The notes under the pieces: model-generated
The model's input: the letters and a program-made list of their open reading frames with translations, nothing else
Told to the model about the DNA's origin: nothing
Database searches by the model: none
Part shown: in pieces, positions 19,693 through 30,791 of the stretch
Layout of the letters: the number at the start of each line of letters is the position of its first letter
Numbering within the stretch: position 1 is the stretch's first letter
Translations under genes and position numbers: made by a program
NCBI RefSeq assembly: GCF_029525575.1
Contig: NZ_JAPDIA010000003.1
Coordinates: 922,214-986,213 of the forward strand
DNA length: 64,000 nt
Reading direction: 5' to 3'
Source: Cohnella rhizosphaerae
GTDB taxonomy: Bacteria; Bacillota; Bacilli; Paenibacillales; Paenibacillaceae

Positions 19693-20631
19693 ATGGCTAC
19701 CCTATACAACGGACAGGCCGGGCCGCCGAAGCCGCCCGCGACCCGCAGCTCCAGACGTTTGCGCGAGATCGCGGCAGGCTATATTTTTATCGGGCCGATG
19801 CTGCTTGGCGTCGTTGTTTTTACGCTGATCCCGCTGATCATGCTGTTCATCTTCAGTCTGACCGACTGGTCGTTCCTGACGGGGTACGACAAGCTGCGCA
19901 TATCGGGCTTCGGCAACTTCTCCCGGCTGCTGCAGGACCCCGAGTTCGGCGAGTCGCTGCTCCATAATCTGATCATGCTGCTGGCGGTGCCGATCGGCAT
20001 GGCGGCCGCGCTGCTGCTGGCGGTGCTGATCGCCGAGCGGGCGTACGGGTCTTCCTTTTTTAAGGTCATCTTCTTCATGCCGCAGATATCCAGCATCGCC
20101 GCCGTCGCGTTCGTCTGGCAAGTGCTGTTTCACCCGTCGTACGGCCCCGTCAACGGGTTTCTCTCCGCCGTCGGCGTTCACGAGCCGCCCAAGTGGCTGG
20201 CCGATACGCATTACGCGCTGCCTTCGGTCATGCTGCTGATGATCTGGATCGACCTCGGCGTGTCGCTGATCATTTATATCGCGGGCCTGAAAAACATTCC
20301 GCGCGACCTGTACGAGGCCGCCGACATCGACGGGGCGTCCGCGCGCACGAAGTTTTTCCGGATCACGTTTCCGCTGTTGACGCCGACGAGCTTTTTCCTG
20401 CTGATTACCGGCCTGATCGCCAATTTTAAGTCGTTCGCCATCATCAAGGTACTGACGGACGGCGGGCCTGCGCATTCTACGTCGGTCATTGTATACGATA
20501 TTTACCAGCAGGGCTTCGTGAATTTGAAAACGGGCTACGCTTCGGCCATGTCGGTCGTGCTGTTCGTCATCATTCTGGCGATCACGTTCCTTCAGTGGGC
20601 CGGCCAAAGAAAGTGGGTGCATCAAGGATGA
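19693..20631 (+). CDS. Sugar ABC transporter permease (MalF/UgpA type)
   Basis: A 312-residue inner-membrane protein with six membrane segments and the permease EAA loop (DLYEAADIDGASARTKFFRITFPLL, near residues 205-230) that contacts the ATPase. ATG at 19693 was chosen because AAGGAGG ends ten bases upstream; the in-frame ATG at 19672 has none. It pairs with the next permease and the binding protein. No ATPase is encoded here, so a shared MsmX-type ATPase elsewhere is likely, as is usual for Firmicute CUT1 systems. Confidence 0.92.
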   Translation: MATLYNGQAGPPKPPATRSSRRLREIAAGYIFIGPMLLGVVVFTLIPLIMLFIFSLTDWSFLTGYDKLRISGFGNFSRLLQDPEFGESLLHNLIMLLAVPIGMAAALLLAVLIAERAYGSSFFKVIFFMPQISSIAAVAFVWQVLFHPSYGPVNGFLSAVGVHEPPKWLADTHYALPSVMLLMIWIDLGVSLIIYIAGLKNIPRDLYEAADIDGASARTKFFRITFPLLTPTSFFLLITGLIANFKSFAIIKVLTDGGPAHSTSVIVYDIYQQGFVNLKTGYASAMSVVLFVIILAITFLQWAGQRKWVHQG

Positions 20632-21480
20632 AGACGCAAGCCGCGGGGCGGCGCTCGCTGCCCTTGTCACGGATGGTCATCACGGCGCTCCTTGTCCTGT
20701 TCGGCATCGCATTCCTGCTCCCATTCGCCTGGATGCTGTCCGCTTCGCTCAAACCGGAGGTCGACGTGTTCAATTATCCGGTCGAGTGGATCCCGAAGCA
20801 CTGGGCGGCGATCGAGAATTATCAAAAGGTATGGAACGGCAAAGCCAATTTCCCTTTGTACTACTGGAACTCGGTCCAAGTATCCGTGCTGACGACGCTA
20901 CTCTCCGTCGTCGTGTCGGCGATGGCCGCCTACGGCTTCACCAAGGTGCGGTTTCCGGGCCGCAACGCGCTTTTTCTGGTCGTGCTGGCGACCTACATGA
21001 TTCCGGTGGAGGCGACGCTCGTTCCGCTGTTCGTCATTTACCGCTCCATCGGTCTGTACGACACGCACGCGGGGCTCGTGCTGCTCGGCGGCTTCAGCGT
21101 GCTCGGCACCTTTTTTGCTCCGGCAGTTTTTCGCCGGCATATCCGATGAATATATCGAGTCGGCGCAGATCGACGGAGCGGGCCACTTCGCGATATTCGG
21201 CCGCATCCTGCTGCCGCTCGTCAAGCCGGCGATCGCCACCTATGCCATTTTGCGTTTCATCTGGACGTGGAACGATTATCAGACGCCTTTCATTTTCCTG
21301 AGCGACAAGGCGCTATACACCATTCAGCTCGGCATGAACGCGTTCGCGGACCGCAACGGTCAGTTTTACTCGCTCGTCATGGCCGCATCCGTCTCGGCGA
21401 TCGTGCCTTTGCTCATCGTTTTTATCGTCGGACAAAAGCAGGTCATCGAGGGCATCAGCCTGGGCGGCGTCAAAGGTTGA
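20628..21480 (+). CDS. Sugar ABC transporter permease (MalG/UgpE type), frameshifted
   Basis: ATG at 20628 overlaps the stop of the first permease (ATGA). Six membrane segments and the EAA loop DEYIESAQIDGAGHFAIFGRILLPL are present. The frame breaks at six T (21111-21116); five T give SVLGTFLLRQFF and a 283-residue protein, normal for the family. The substrate cannot be read from the permease. Confidence 0.9.
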
Positions 21481-21634
21481 GCAAACGAAAGCTTCCTGAT
21501 CGGACGAAAACGGTCAATATTTTTTCGATTTAGTCAATTTTGGTATCTTATCGACAAGAAAACCCCAATGTTACGATTGTGTTACGAACCGTTCGTCTTC
21601 AAGCGGTACGACCATTTTCAGGGGGAGGTTCATT
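21481..21634. other. AT-rich spacer before the binding-protein gene
   Basis: 154 bases with low GC (for example AATATTTTTTCGATT). The spacing suggests a separate promoter for the more abundant binding protein, but no reliable -35/-10 pair was found. Confidence 0.3.
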
Positions 21635-23010
21635 ATGTTAAACAAAAAAGGTGCTGTCCGCTGCCATGGCATCCGCGCTTTCGCTCTCGGTGCTCGCCGG
21701 TTGCGGCAGCAACAACAACGACAATGCCGCATCTTCCGCCGCGCCGTCCGCTTCAGGGTCCGCCTCGAGCTCGTCCGCATCGTCGTCGTCGGACGCACCT
21801 GTTACGATCAAGCTCGCTTCATGGATGCCGAAGACGCAGATGGACGGCATGCTTGCAGAGTACAAAAAAAGAGAAGCCGAGCGTGACCGTCGAATACGAA
21901 GAGCTGGTCGAAAACAACGATTCGGAGGAAGGTCTTAAAAAGCTGGACCTGCTTATCGCATCCGGCTCCGATCTGGACGTCGTCATGTTTCCGAGCGCCG
22001 CCGAATACTCCAAGCGCGTCGGACTCGACTTGCTGGCGCCGCTGGACGACTTGCTGAGCGCCGAAGGCATCAAGGTGACGGACGAGTATACGGTCGATCC
22101 TTCGCTGAACGGCAAGGTGTACGCGCTGCCGGACACCTACGAGAACTACTTCGTGCTGCTGAACAAGGAGATGCTGGACAAGGCGGGTCTTCCGGTTCCG
22201 ACGAACTGGACGTGGGACGACTTCTACGACTACTCGCGCAAATTGACCAGCGGGGAAGGCGCGAACAAGATTTACGGCACGTACTTCCACTCCTGGCCGA
22301 TGTATATGCAGCTTGGATTGCTGAACCAGAGCAAAGACAACAACCTGGTGAACAACGGCGTGCTTAAAGTGGACAGCCCCGAGGTCCGCAAGTCGCTGGA
22401 AATCCGCAATCAGACGGAAAACGTGGACAAGAGCGCCATCCCGTACAGCGAAACCATCTCGCAGAAGCTGGCCTACCGTTCGGTCTACTTCGCCAAGAAG
22501 GCGGCGATGATCGTCACGGGCAACTGGATGATCAACGAAGCGGGCGGCTCGGACGAATTCCCGGCCACGTTCGTCAGCGCCTTCGCGCCGATGCCGGCCA
22601 ACAGCCAGGGCGAGCCTTCGGGCGTGAGCCCGGCCAACGGCAACTTCATGGGCGTGCTGAAAAGGTCCGTAAACCAGCAAGCCGCCTACGACTTTATCCG
22701 CTGGTATACGACGAAGGGCGAGCAATGGAGCAACGTGTACTCGGCATGGAAAAAGCAGGACGTCGATCAGTTCATCTCCGGCTTGAAGACGAAGCTTAAG
22801 AGCCCGGACATGATCGATACCGATTCGTTGACCTACGTCATGAAGAACAGCCCCACGACGCCGCTCAACCTGCCGCCGGCCTACCAGTCGGAGCTTGAAG
22901 AGGCGTACGTCAAGGAAGCCGAGAAGTTCGTGCTCGGTCAGCAGGACATGGAGACGACCGTCTCGAAGGCATCCGCAGCTCTTCAGAAAATCGTCGACGC
23001 CAACAAATAA
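21635..23010 (+). CDS. Sugar-binding lipoprotein of the ABC transporter, two frameshifts
   Basis: ATG at 21635 follows GGGGGAGG. Two A-runs carry one base too many: six at 21644-21649 and seven at 21864-21870. Corrected, the 457-residue protein starts MLNKKVLSAAMAS and has the lipobox LAGC (cysteine near residue 22), a Ser/Ala-rich linker, and a family 1 extracellular solute-binding domain with DVVMFPSAAEYSKRV, YALPDTYENYFVLLNKEML and TGNWMI. It delivers an oligosaccharide to the two permeases upstream. A hairpin follows. Confidence 0.88.
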
Positions 23011-23034
23011 AAGGCCCTTACGGGGCAAAAAAGG

Positions 23035-23064
23035 CGCTTCGCAGGGATCGTTCCCTGCGGAGCG
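23035..23064 (+). terminator. Strong hairpin after the binding-protein gene
   Basis: CGCTTCGCAGGGA (23035-23047) pairs with TCCCTGCGGAGCG (23052-23064) in a 13-base stem with one G-U pair and loop TCGT. The following TTCTTGG is a weak T-tract, so read-through into the kinase gene is possible. Confidence 0.7.
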
Positions 23065-23146
23065 TTCTTGGTCTTTCGGACAAGCGTCGCCGACAGGCGC
23101 GGACAATGTTAGAATGCAGAAAGAGGCTTGACGGCGGGAGGGCGAT

Positions 23147-25007
23147 ATGGTGTTCATCGGACGCAGATTCATACACAGTCTCCGCGGCAAGCTCATGATG
23201 GCCGCGCTGCTGTGTCTCCTGCTGCCGGCAACCTTCACGTTGATCGCAGGCGACTACCTTACGCAGCGGATCGTCAGGGCGCAGGTCGTCGACAACGAGA
23301 ACAAGTCGCTCGAGCTGACGGAGGTGTACTTGTCGAGCCTCTTCGACAACATGGTCCGCGTCTCCAACGGCATCATGTTCGACAACAATATTGTTTTGGC
23401 GTTGAAGGAAAACTGGCAGCGGTACAAGCTGGGGCAAGCCGACCCGGCCCAGGACGCCTTGGACGCGAAGGATATCGGGCACTTTCTAAGCAGCATCGCG
23501 TCTACGATGGGAAACGTATACGTCACGATATTGACCGTAGACGGGCATTACTTTACAAACTACCAATTCGATCTGTTCGGCGGGTTTACGCCGGCCAACT
23601 TTTTGCGAATGCCCTGGATTAAAAGCGTGGATGCGCTGCCGGGATACGAGATCGGCTGGATCGGTCTCGTGAACCAATATACGATGGACGGCAAGGGTAC
23701 CGAACCGTACCTGCTTACGATGGCGCGCAATCTTCGATTGCCGTACGGGACGGATCCATATGCCTATATTGTCATCAGTATCGGGGGAGAGCAAGCTTGG
23801 GGAAATTTTTAAACACGACCTCGGCAGGCAGGAAACGATGCTGCTGGACGCGGACGGCCGCATTCTGGCGAGTCGCAACCGTCAACGAATCGGGCAGACG
23901 TTTCCGTTTCCCGACGAAGTGAATCGGGCGGATACGCCGCTGACGGTCCGGTACGAGGGCGAACAGTTTTTGCTCAGCCGGCATGATCTCGATTACGGCG
24001 GCTATCGCGTCGTCAGCCTTCGACCGTACAAGGAGGCGGTCAGCCAGCTCCACTCCGTGTCGCGTCTAACCTTTGCGGTACAGATCGCGGCGACGCTCGT
24101 GTTCCTCATCCTGTTCATTTACATGCTTCGGCAGTTCACCAAGCCGGTCGTGGCGCTCGGCAGGGCGGCCGTCGCGGTCGAGCGCGGCGAGCTTGCGGTT
24201 CGCTCCGGCGTGCGGGGCAGCGACGAGATCGGCAGGCTGGGCAAGCAATTCGACCAGATGCTCGGACGCATCGAAGACATGATCGGGGAGATCCGGGCCG
24301 AGCAGATGCAGAAGCGCAAGGCGGAGCTGGCGATGCTGCAGGCGCAGATCAATCCGCATTTTCTGTTCAACATCCTGAATTCCATCAGGCTGCGGATTCT
24401 GCTCAAAGGGGATGCGGAGAACGGCGAACTGCTGGCTTCGCTGTCGGGCCTGCTGCGGCAGACGATTCGCAGGGACGGAGAATATACTTCGCTGCATGAG
24501 GAGCTGGATGTGCTGCGGCGGTATATGGAGCTGCTGAATTTCAGGCAGCAGGAGAAGGCCGCGCTGGTAATTGAAGCGGCTTCGGATACGCTGGCGCTGC
24601 GATTGCCGCGCTTCCTGCTGCAGCCCGTCATCGAGAACGCCTATATTCACGGCCTTCGGCAGGAACCGGGCACGATCGTCGTGGAAGTCGCCCGCTGCGA
24701 TGCGGCGATCGCGTGCCCAGGCACGGACGCGGCGGCGGAGGCGGTCTTGCGAATCGTCGTTCGCGATGACGGGGCGGGGATGTCGCTCGCGACGCTGCAG
24801 CGTCTGCGCGCCGAGCTTCGGTCGCAGCGCGGGGCGACGACTTCCGAGTACACGGCAGGAAGGCTGTCGGGCATCGGCATTGCGAACGTATACGAACGAT
24901 TGCAGCTTATTTATGGCGAGCGTTGCTCCCTCACGCTGGACAGCGAGGAAGGAGCGGGGACGACGGTCGTCATCGAGATTCCGGCAGAGCCGCCGACATC
25001 CCCGTAA
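23147..25007 (+). CDS. Sensor histidine kinase (YesM type), frameshifted
   Basis: Corrected length is 619 residues: membrane segment 1 (about residues 14-34), an extracytoplasmic sensor domain, membrane segment 2 (about 305-325), HAMP, then a His_kinase domain whose phospho-accepting histidine is in QINPHFLFNILNSIR. The ATPase part has PVIENAYIHG (N box), DDGAGM and GIGIANVYERL. The frame breaks at five G (23783-23787); four G give ISIGESKLGEIFKHD. ATG at 23147 follows GGGAGGG. It should sense a sugar-related signal and phosphorylate the next gene's product. Confidence 0.92.
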
Positions 25008-25095
25008 CAGCGCGCCAAGGTTCGTAAGGCCCGATTGTTAGAAATGCGGGAAGCTGCGGCAGGCAACAAGATGCGAAATTGCGGGAGGGGAACCG

Positions 25096-26698
25096 ATGTA
25101 CTCCGTCATGCTCGTAGACGACGATTATCCGGTGCTGGAATATTTAAGCGCATCCATCCCTTGGAAGGAGCTGCATCTGGAAATCCATTCGGCCTGCAAA
25201 AACGGAGCGATCGCGCTCGAGCAGGCGCAAGCCGCGCCGCCCGACATCGTCATCACCGATATCGGCATGCCCCAGATGGACGGCATCGCGCTCATCGGCC
25301 AGCTTAAACGGCTGAAGCCCGACATTCGTTGCATCATCCTGTCCTGCATGGGAGACTTCTCCTATGCGCAGCAAGCCGTCCGTTTGCAGGTGGACGATTA
25401 CGTGCTCAAGGAGACGATGCGGCCGGAGCAGATCGTGGCGCTGCTGCGCAAGCTGTCGGCGCAGCTCGCCGCGGAGAAGGAGCAATCCCGAGAGCTTGCC
25501 CGCTTGCAGTCAAAAAAAGAAGAGAATGCGCTCCTGCTGCGCCAAGGTTTGCTGGACAGGATGAACGCGGACGGCGGACGGGATCTCGAATGGGCGGACG
25601 GCGCGTCGGAAGCGGGCATCGGGTTCGAGGGCAAGGTGTGGCTGCCTGTATTGGTCGCCTTAAACCGCTTGTCCGAGTTGTCGCGGCGGCTGCCCGACGA
25701 TCGTGCCTTGCAGTTGGCCGTCGGTCAAGCAGCGTCCGGGCTGACTGGCGAGCTGCCGGGAACTTTGCTGCTGCCGCACGGACGACGGGAAGCGATGCTG
25801 CTGTTTCCGTTCCGGCGAAGCCTCACCGAGATGAAGGTCGAATCGGTCCGCCCATCGCTGCGGGCGCTCGGCGAAAGGCTGTCCGCGGAGAGCGGCATCG
25901 CGGCGACCTTCCTGATCGGCACGTCGTCGGCGGCGCCGGCAGCGCTCGGCAGGGCGGTCCAACAGCTCTTGTCGTCCGGCGGCGGAAGATTCTATCTGCC
26001 CGAAGAAGGCATTTTTACGCTGGCGGAGCTTCCTACAATCGGAGAGGGCGATCTGCACGAAGTCTATCCTGAAGCGCTTCAGCGCATCCGCGACGCCTTC
26101 CTGGAAGAAGACATGGCGCAGCTCGAATCTGCCGTCGGCCACTGGTTGGATCAGGCGCGCGAGAGGCGCTGCCATCCCGAACTGGTCAAAGAGTGGACGC
26201 TCAAAATTTTGTTCGACAATCAGACGCGTTTTTTTGGCGTTGCAGCATTATCAGAGCGTATTCTCGATGGAAGTGCTGCATCGAACGCTGGGCGACATTG
26301 CCACGATTCAAGAGCTGGGAGATTGGATGCTGCAGTTTTTCAAAGAAAGAATGCCGCTGCTCGGCCTGATCTACAAGCAGTCGCGGCGTTCCGAGATATT
26401 GCGCGCCCAGCAATACGTCAGCCACAACATCGGCTCGAAAATCACGCTCGAAGAGGTCGCGGACATGCTGCATATCAACTCGAGCTATTTCAGCCGGCTG
26501 TTCAAGCGCGAGACGGGCTACAACTTCATTCAATACGTCACCAACGCCAAGATGGAACGCGCCAAGGAATTGCTCGCCCGAAGCAACATCAGCGTGGAAG
26601 AAGTCGCGGCGCGCCTGGGATACGAGAATAAAAGCTACTTTGCCAAGCTGTTTAAAAAGCATATCGGCGGCACGCCGGGCGAATACAGGGGAGACTGA
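25096..26698 (+). CDS. AraC-type response regulator (YesN type), frameshifted
   Basis: The N-terminal receiver starts VMLVDDDYPVLEYL, with phospho-accepting Asp in VITDIGMPQMDG (about residue 55) and switch lysine near LKETM. The C-terminal 100 residues are an AraC helix-turn-helix pair (ITLEEVADMLHINSSYFSRLFKRETG, VAARLGYENKSYFAKLFKKHIG). The break is a seven-T run (26229-26235); six T give one 533-residue protein. ATG at 25096 follows GGGAGGGG. It likely activates the sugar transporter upstream. Without correction the DNA-binding half is lost. Confidence 0.92.
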
Positions 26699-27071
26699 AC
26701 CGAGGGGGGCGGCACTACCCTTGTTCGCGCCGTTTGAACGATATCCCTTTGGGTCAGGGACATTACGCGCAGTTGCCCGTTTGAACGATATCCCGTTGGG
26801 TCAGGGGCATTACGCATTTTCCCGGGTTGAACGATATCCCCTTCGATCAGGGGGACACGCATCTTCCTGCAGGTGTAAAAGACATCTCTTTGCGTCAGGA
26901 AGACGGCATGCGGAGGGGTGTCTTTGCACAACAAAATTGCTGCAAATATAATAGCAGCACGAAACGCTAAAAAAGCCACGGTTCTCACGCTCTCGCTTGT
27001 CCGGCGACTTAAGCTGGCACGTTAGTGCAATATAGTGTGCGAGCGGCATGTTCTGCTCATCCACCGAGATG
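26699..27071. repeat. Spacer with four degenerate repeats (GATATCCC family)
   Basis: Units of the form GAACGATATCCC...GGTCAGGG start at 26736, 26783, 26829 and, more degenerate, 26877, spaced 47, 46 and 48 bases. The same word recurs at 28268-28288 and twice near 57.3-57.5 kb. After 26900 the spacer shows nothing recognisable up to the transposase gene. Confidence 0.7.
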
Positions 27072-28013
27072 TTAACCGGTATGCTGCTGGATGCGCGCGG
27101 GATGACGGAAAACCCACTTTATCGGGCGGATGCCGGACCGGGCGCCTACGAGTCCTCGGTAGGTGACCGTCTTGGTGCTGCCGCAGCTGGCGATCAGCTC
27201 GGTTAACGCCTCTTTGCGGCTTATCCGACGAAAGCAAAATTCGTTAAGGTACGCCTGCAGATGCTTGGGACCGATGCCGCCGAAGGTGCGGGCGAGCCAA
27301 CGCATGACCTCGAGCCATGCGTGATGGGCCGCGGCCCGTCCGTGGTGGCCGCGCTGAAGCGGTTCAACATGTCCGGATGCTTCGCCGCCGGCGACATGGA
27401 GATGCACAAAACGTTCCACGGATTCCTCGCCGTCTGTCCCCCCGCGAACGGCCGGATGGTCTCCCTCGGGACCATCGACGGCTTTCATTTTTACATGAGA
27501 AACATCTGCTGCTCCATCGAGCGAGACGCCGACCACAACCGGCTGCGGACGCAGCCCGCCCTGCACGAACGCGCTGCCGAAGTATCGGTGATACTCATAG
27601 CCGTAATATTCGGCCAGCAGTTGCAGGTCGCCTGCAAGGGGCCGCTCGCGATCCCACTCGCCAATGGCATGGCGCAGCTTGTGGTTGATCAGCCAGGCGG
27701 TCTTGTAGGTTACCTGGATCAACTCGGCCAACAGCTTGGCGCTGATGCCGATCTGCATCAAGAACATCGCCTGAAACCACTTGGTCAAGGGCGTTCGCGT
27801 ACCCTCGAGCACCGTGCCTGCCGTCAACGAAGTCTGGTGAGCGCAGGATTTGCATTCGTACTGGCGTCCGCGGGACGACAATTTGTAGTATTGCGGATGA
27901 GCGCAGCGGGGACAGCGAAATCCGTCGGGCCATTTGGCGGCGAACAGGGCGCCCGCGCAGTCTTCCTCGCTATAGTCCGGGACGTAATCCTGAATCGAGA
28001 AGCGGCTGGGCAA
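27072..28013 (-). mobile_element. IS1595-like transposase gene
   Basis: The 313-residue frame starts at TTG (28013) seven bases after GGAGGG. It has an N-terminal zinc ribbon (CPRCAHPQYYKLSSRGRQYECKSC), the LTKWFQAMFLM segment typical of ISXO2/IS1595 transposases, and a C-terminal GPKHLQAYLNEFCFRR block. The middle DDE region is less clear. I could not find terminal inverted repeats or a target duplication by eye, so element ends are not defined. It may be an isolated or decayed copy. It lies between the YesN gene and the amino-sugar operon. Confidence 0.8.
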
Positions 28014-28318
28014 GCGAATCCCTCCATACGGAACATATGTTCTTAAAATAACAAATTATGGGCATTAAATCAAGTCTGAAAATGAACAAAGTTGGCGGTA
28101 TTGTCAGCCTTGGTGAAGGGGATAGCGGTGTAGAGCGGCGGGTAGGAAATGTAGGGAAGTTACGCAGCGCCGCGTTGCCGGGACGATCGCGCCCCTACTC
28201 CGGGCTCAGTGAATCTGCTGCGATGGAGTTTCGACGTGCGGCGGCGGCAGCTCCACGCTTTCTGACCGAAGGGGATATCGTTAAAACGGGAAAATAAGAC
28301 GAATAAGCAGCGGGATGG
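28014..28318. other. Spacer with a single inverted copy of the GATATCCC repeat
   Basis: No gene is visible. GAAGGGGATATCG at 28268 begins a 21-base stretch (to 28288) that differs at one position from the copy at 57494-57514. Confidence 0.6.
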
Positions 28319-28351
28319 AAAAAAATGGACCCAAGCAGAGGCGCTTGGGTC
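28319..28351 (-). terminator. Terminator of the amino-sugar operon
   Basis: On the minus strand GACCCAAGC and GCTTGGGTC (28343-28351 with 28328-28336) form a perfect 9-base stem, followed by CATTTTTTT. It lies 27 bases past the last gene of the operon. Confidence 0.88.
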
Positions 28352-28377
28352 TCGCGTTAAGATGAGGTTTGAGGCAA

Positions 28378-28857
28378 TTAGTTCAAAGCGACCAGGTTCC
28401 GGTACGCGCCGGGGAACGAATCGGGAATGACGGTCGCTCCGACGGTTTTGGCGTAGAAGCCGATCGCTTCTTCTACCCAGCCGATCACGGCGTAGGCGTA
28501 GCCTTCTTCGTGCATGGCGCGCAGCGTCTCGAGCAGGAGCGCTTTGCCGATGCCGAGTCCGCGGCATTCCGGCGCAACGCCGGTCGGACCGAAGAAGTTG
28601 CGTACGACGGCGTCATAAAGCGCGAAGCCGACGATCTCTTTGTTCCGGACGGCGATAAAGGCAAAGGAGGGCAGCCTGCCGAAGGCGCATTCGCACTCGC
28701 TGCGCCAGTTTTCGGTGAAATGCTTGCCGACGAATTCCGCCAGGCGTCCTTTGTCCGCGGTCAAGGCGCGCACGATGCGGATACCCTGGTTCTCGAGCGC
28801 GGCGAGCGCTTCCCTGCCGTCCGGCAGGTCGTATAATTTGACGAGCATGTCAGGCAT
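28378..28857 (-). CDS. GNAT family N-acetyltransferase
   Basis: A 159-residue protein. The acetyl-CoA site is GVAPECRGLGIGKALLLETL (R-x-x-G-x-G/A pattern), with FALYDAVVRNFFGPTG before it and YAVIGWVEEAIGFYAKTVGA after. ATG at 28857 follows AGGAGG inside the end of the glycosidase gene, overlapping it by eight bases, so the two are co-translated. The substrate may be a sugar amine, judging from its neighbours only. Confidence 0.85.
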   Translation of the reverse strand: MPDMLVKLYDLPDGREALAALENQGIRIVRALTADKGRLAEFVGKHFTENWRSECECAFGRLPSFAFIAVRNKEIVGFALYDAVVRNFFGPTGVAPECRGLGIGKALLLETLRAMHEEGYAYAVIGWVEEAIGFYAKTVGATVIPDSFPGAYRNLVALN

Positions 28858-30697
28858 GTCGCGATTCCTCCTCTTGATCGTCGGCTCGTCGTTCGCCAGC
28901 GGCGGCTTCGGCGGCGCCGGATGCGATCGCTTGCAGCTTCGCCTCGTACAGGCCGAACCGGTAAAAGCGCGAAGCGATGAACAGATCGGCCATAGCCGGC
29001 GGCAGCAGCGGCTCGATCGCATGGCGCATGGCGCTTTTCGCCGCCTCCAGGGCGGCGTAGCCGGTGCGGTGCTTGTCTCGGAGACTCGTTAGTACCTCTT
29101 CGCCCGGATACAGTTCCCCTCTGAACAAAAACGTATAGAGCGGCAGCCTGCGCTTGGCCGGCATCTCGTACTGGATCATCGCCGCGATCAGCTCGGCAAC
29201 CGGTCGATTGAGGGCGATATCGGGCAGCAGCTCGGGCATGAGCTGATAGTAGTCTCCGATCTCGTAACCGTCGGCGGCGGCTGAGGCATCGTCCATGCCA
29301 TGATATTGAGAGAGGAACCTTGAGAGATAGGTTTCCGGATCGGCACGGCGGTTCCAGCATTGCTCGGCCGAGAAGAAGGCGGGGTAGCGCGACGTCTCGA
29401 ACAGGCCGTAGGGGCTGCCGAGCGCGAAGGGCGCCGACCAGTTCGTGCCGATGACGCCCGGCAGCTGCTCGGTCTCGGCGAGCGCGGTCCAACGCACAAT
29501 GTTGGCCACGCGGTTGCGTATGACGGGGTAGTTCTGGTCCCCTTCGTCGTCCCAGCAGCGTACCGAGGAGGCGCCGATGACGGACAAGCCCGCGCGTCTG
29601 AGTTTGCCGATCATGTCGAGCGCGTCCCGTTGCATGCGGTGGCCGCCGTAGAGCCAGACGACGACGGTCACCTCGGGATCGAGCGCGGACAGCTCTTCGT
29701 GAGAGGCGTGCATCAGCATGTCGTGCCAGATCATCGGCCGCTTGCCGAGCTCGCGGACGCGGGCGGAGAGCCGATTGACGAATGCGATGAAGGATGCTTC
29801 GCGCGTCATGCCGGAGGCCCGGCAGTCCGGGCACTCGCCGAGGCTCCACACCTCGTCGCAGCCCATGTGAAGATAACGGCTGTCCGGGTGCAGCGCGGCG
29901 ACGTCCTCGAGGATGCCCGCCATCATCTCGTACGCGCCCGGCCTGTGCGGGCACAGCTCGCCGACGCTGTCGGGCGTCTCGCGGAGCGCGATATAAGCGG
30001 GGTGCTTGAGGATGAACTCCAGGTGGCCGAACGACTGCTGCTTCGGTATCACCTCGATGAAGTGGTCGCGGCAGGTCCGAAGCAGAAGCGCATGCTCCGC
30101 TTCCGTCAGGGCCAGCTCCGGATGGCGCAAAAAAGGCATGGCGAAGAAAGGGCAGCTTGTCCTCGTATTCGACGACGAGCGTGTTCAGTTTATAATCGGC
30201 CATCTCCGCGATATATGCCAATAAGTTGGGGAAAGTAGGATAAACGGTTCGAAGGTCCAAGTAGTCGCTGCGAAGCGGCAAATCGGCCCAATCGGCAATT
30301 TCTACAGCGGGCAGCGGATCGTACCTGCGCATCAGATGAAGCAGCGTTTTCAAGCCGTAGTAAAGACCGGACGCTTCCAGGGCGTGCAGCGACAAGCCGC
30401 CGTCTCCGATGCGCAGCACATAGCCGTCATGTCGCCCGTCGAGTCGCTTGGCAGCTTCGCGGCGGAGAGGGAGGCCCTCCGACAGAAGCGCGTACGACCC
30501 GGGCGACGTTCCCAGGGCGACATGCGCTTCGCCGAACAGCTCGCGCGCCAGGCGCAGCAGCCTGTCGTCGGACCGCGGCATGAGCAGCTTGACGCGCATG
30601 CCGGCCAGATTGGCGGGCAACGGCGTCCGATGATCGTCTCCGTCTTCGGGCAGCAAGCCGCACGTATTGCGGCTGGGGGGATCAGGTCGAGCTTCAT
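28850..30697 (-). CDS. Glycoside hydrolase family 20-like beta-N-acetylhexosaminidase, frameshifted
   Basis: About 614 residues after correction. The N-terminal GH20b-type domain (VLRIGDGGLSLHALEASGLYYGLKTL) is followed by a TIM barrel with FGHLEFILKHPAYI and the catalytic Asp-Glu pair in LHMGCDEVW. ATG at 30697 follows GGGAGGAA. A six-A run (30129-30134, T on the coding strand) has one base too many. A second problem lies just after the start: a six-G run at 30675-30680 plus a shift by 30650, where the intended N-terminus may read MKLDLIPQPQYV. No signal peptide is seen, so it probably cleaves imported GlcNAc oligosaccharides in the cytoplasm. Confidence 0.8.
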
Positions 30698-30791
30698 GAC
30701 GATTCCTCCCGGACAATCGTTGATAAATGGCGCAGACGCCTGTTTTCCAAACACGCTTCGCTTGGCGCGAATCTTCTCGATGGGTCAGCCG

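Noticed and set aside
27072..28013. A complete insertion sequence with defined ends
   Set aside because: No terminal inverted repeats or target duplication could be found by eye, so only the transposase gene is reported.
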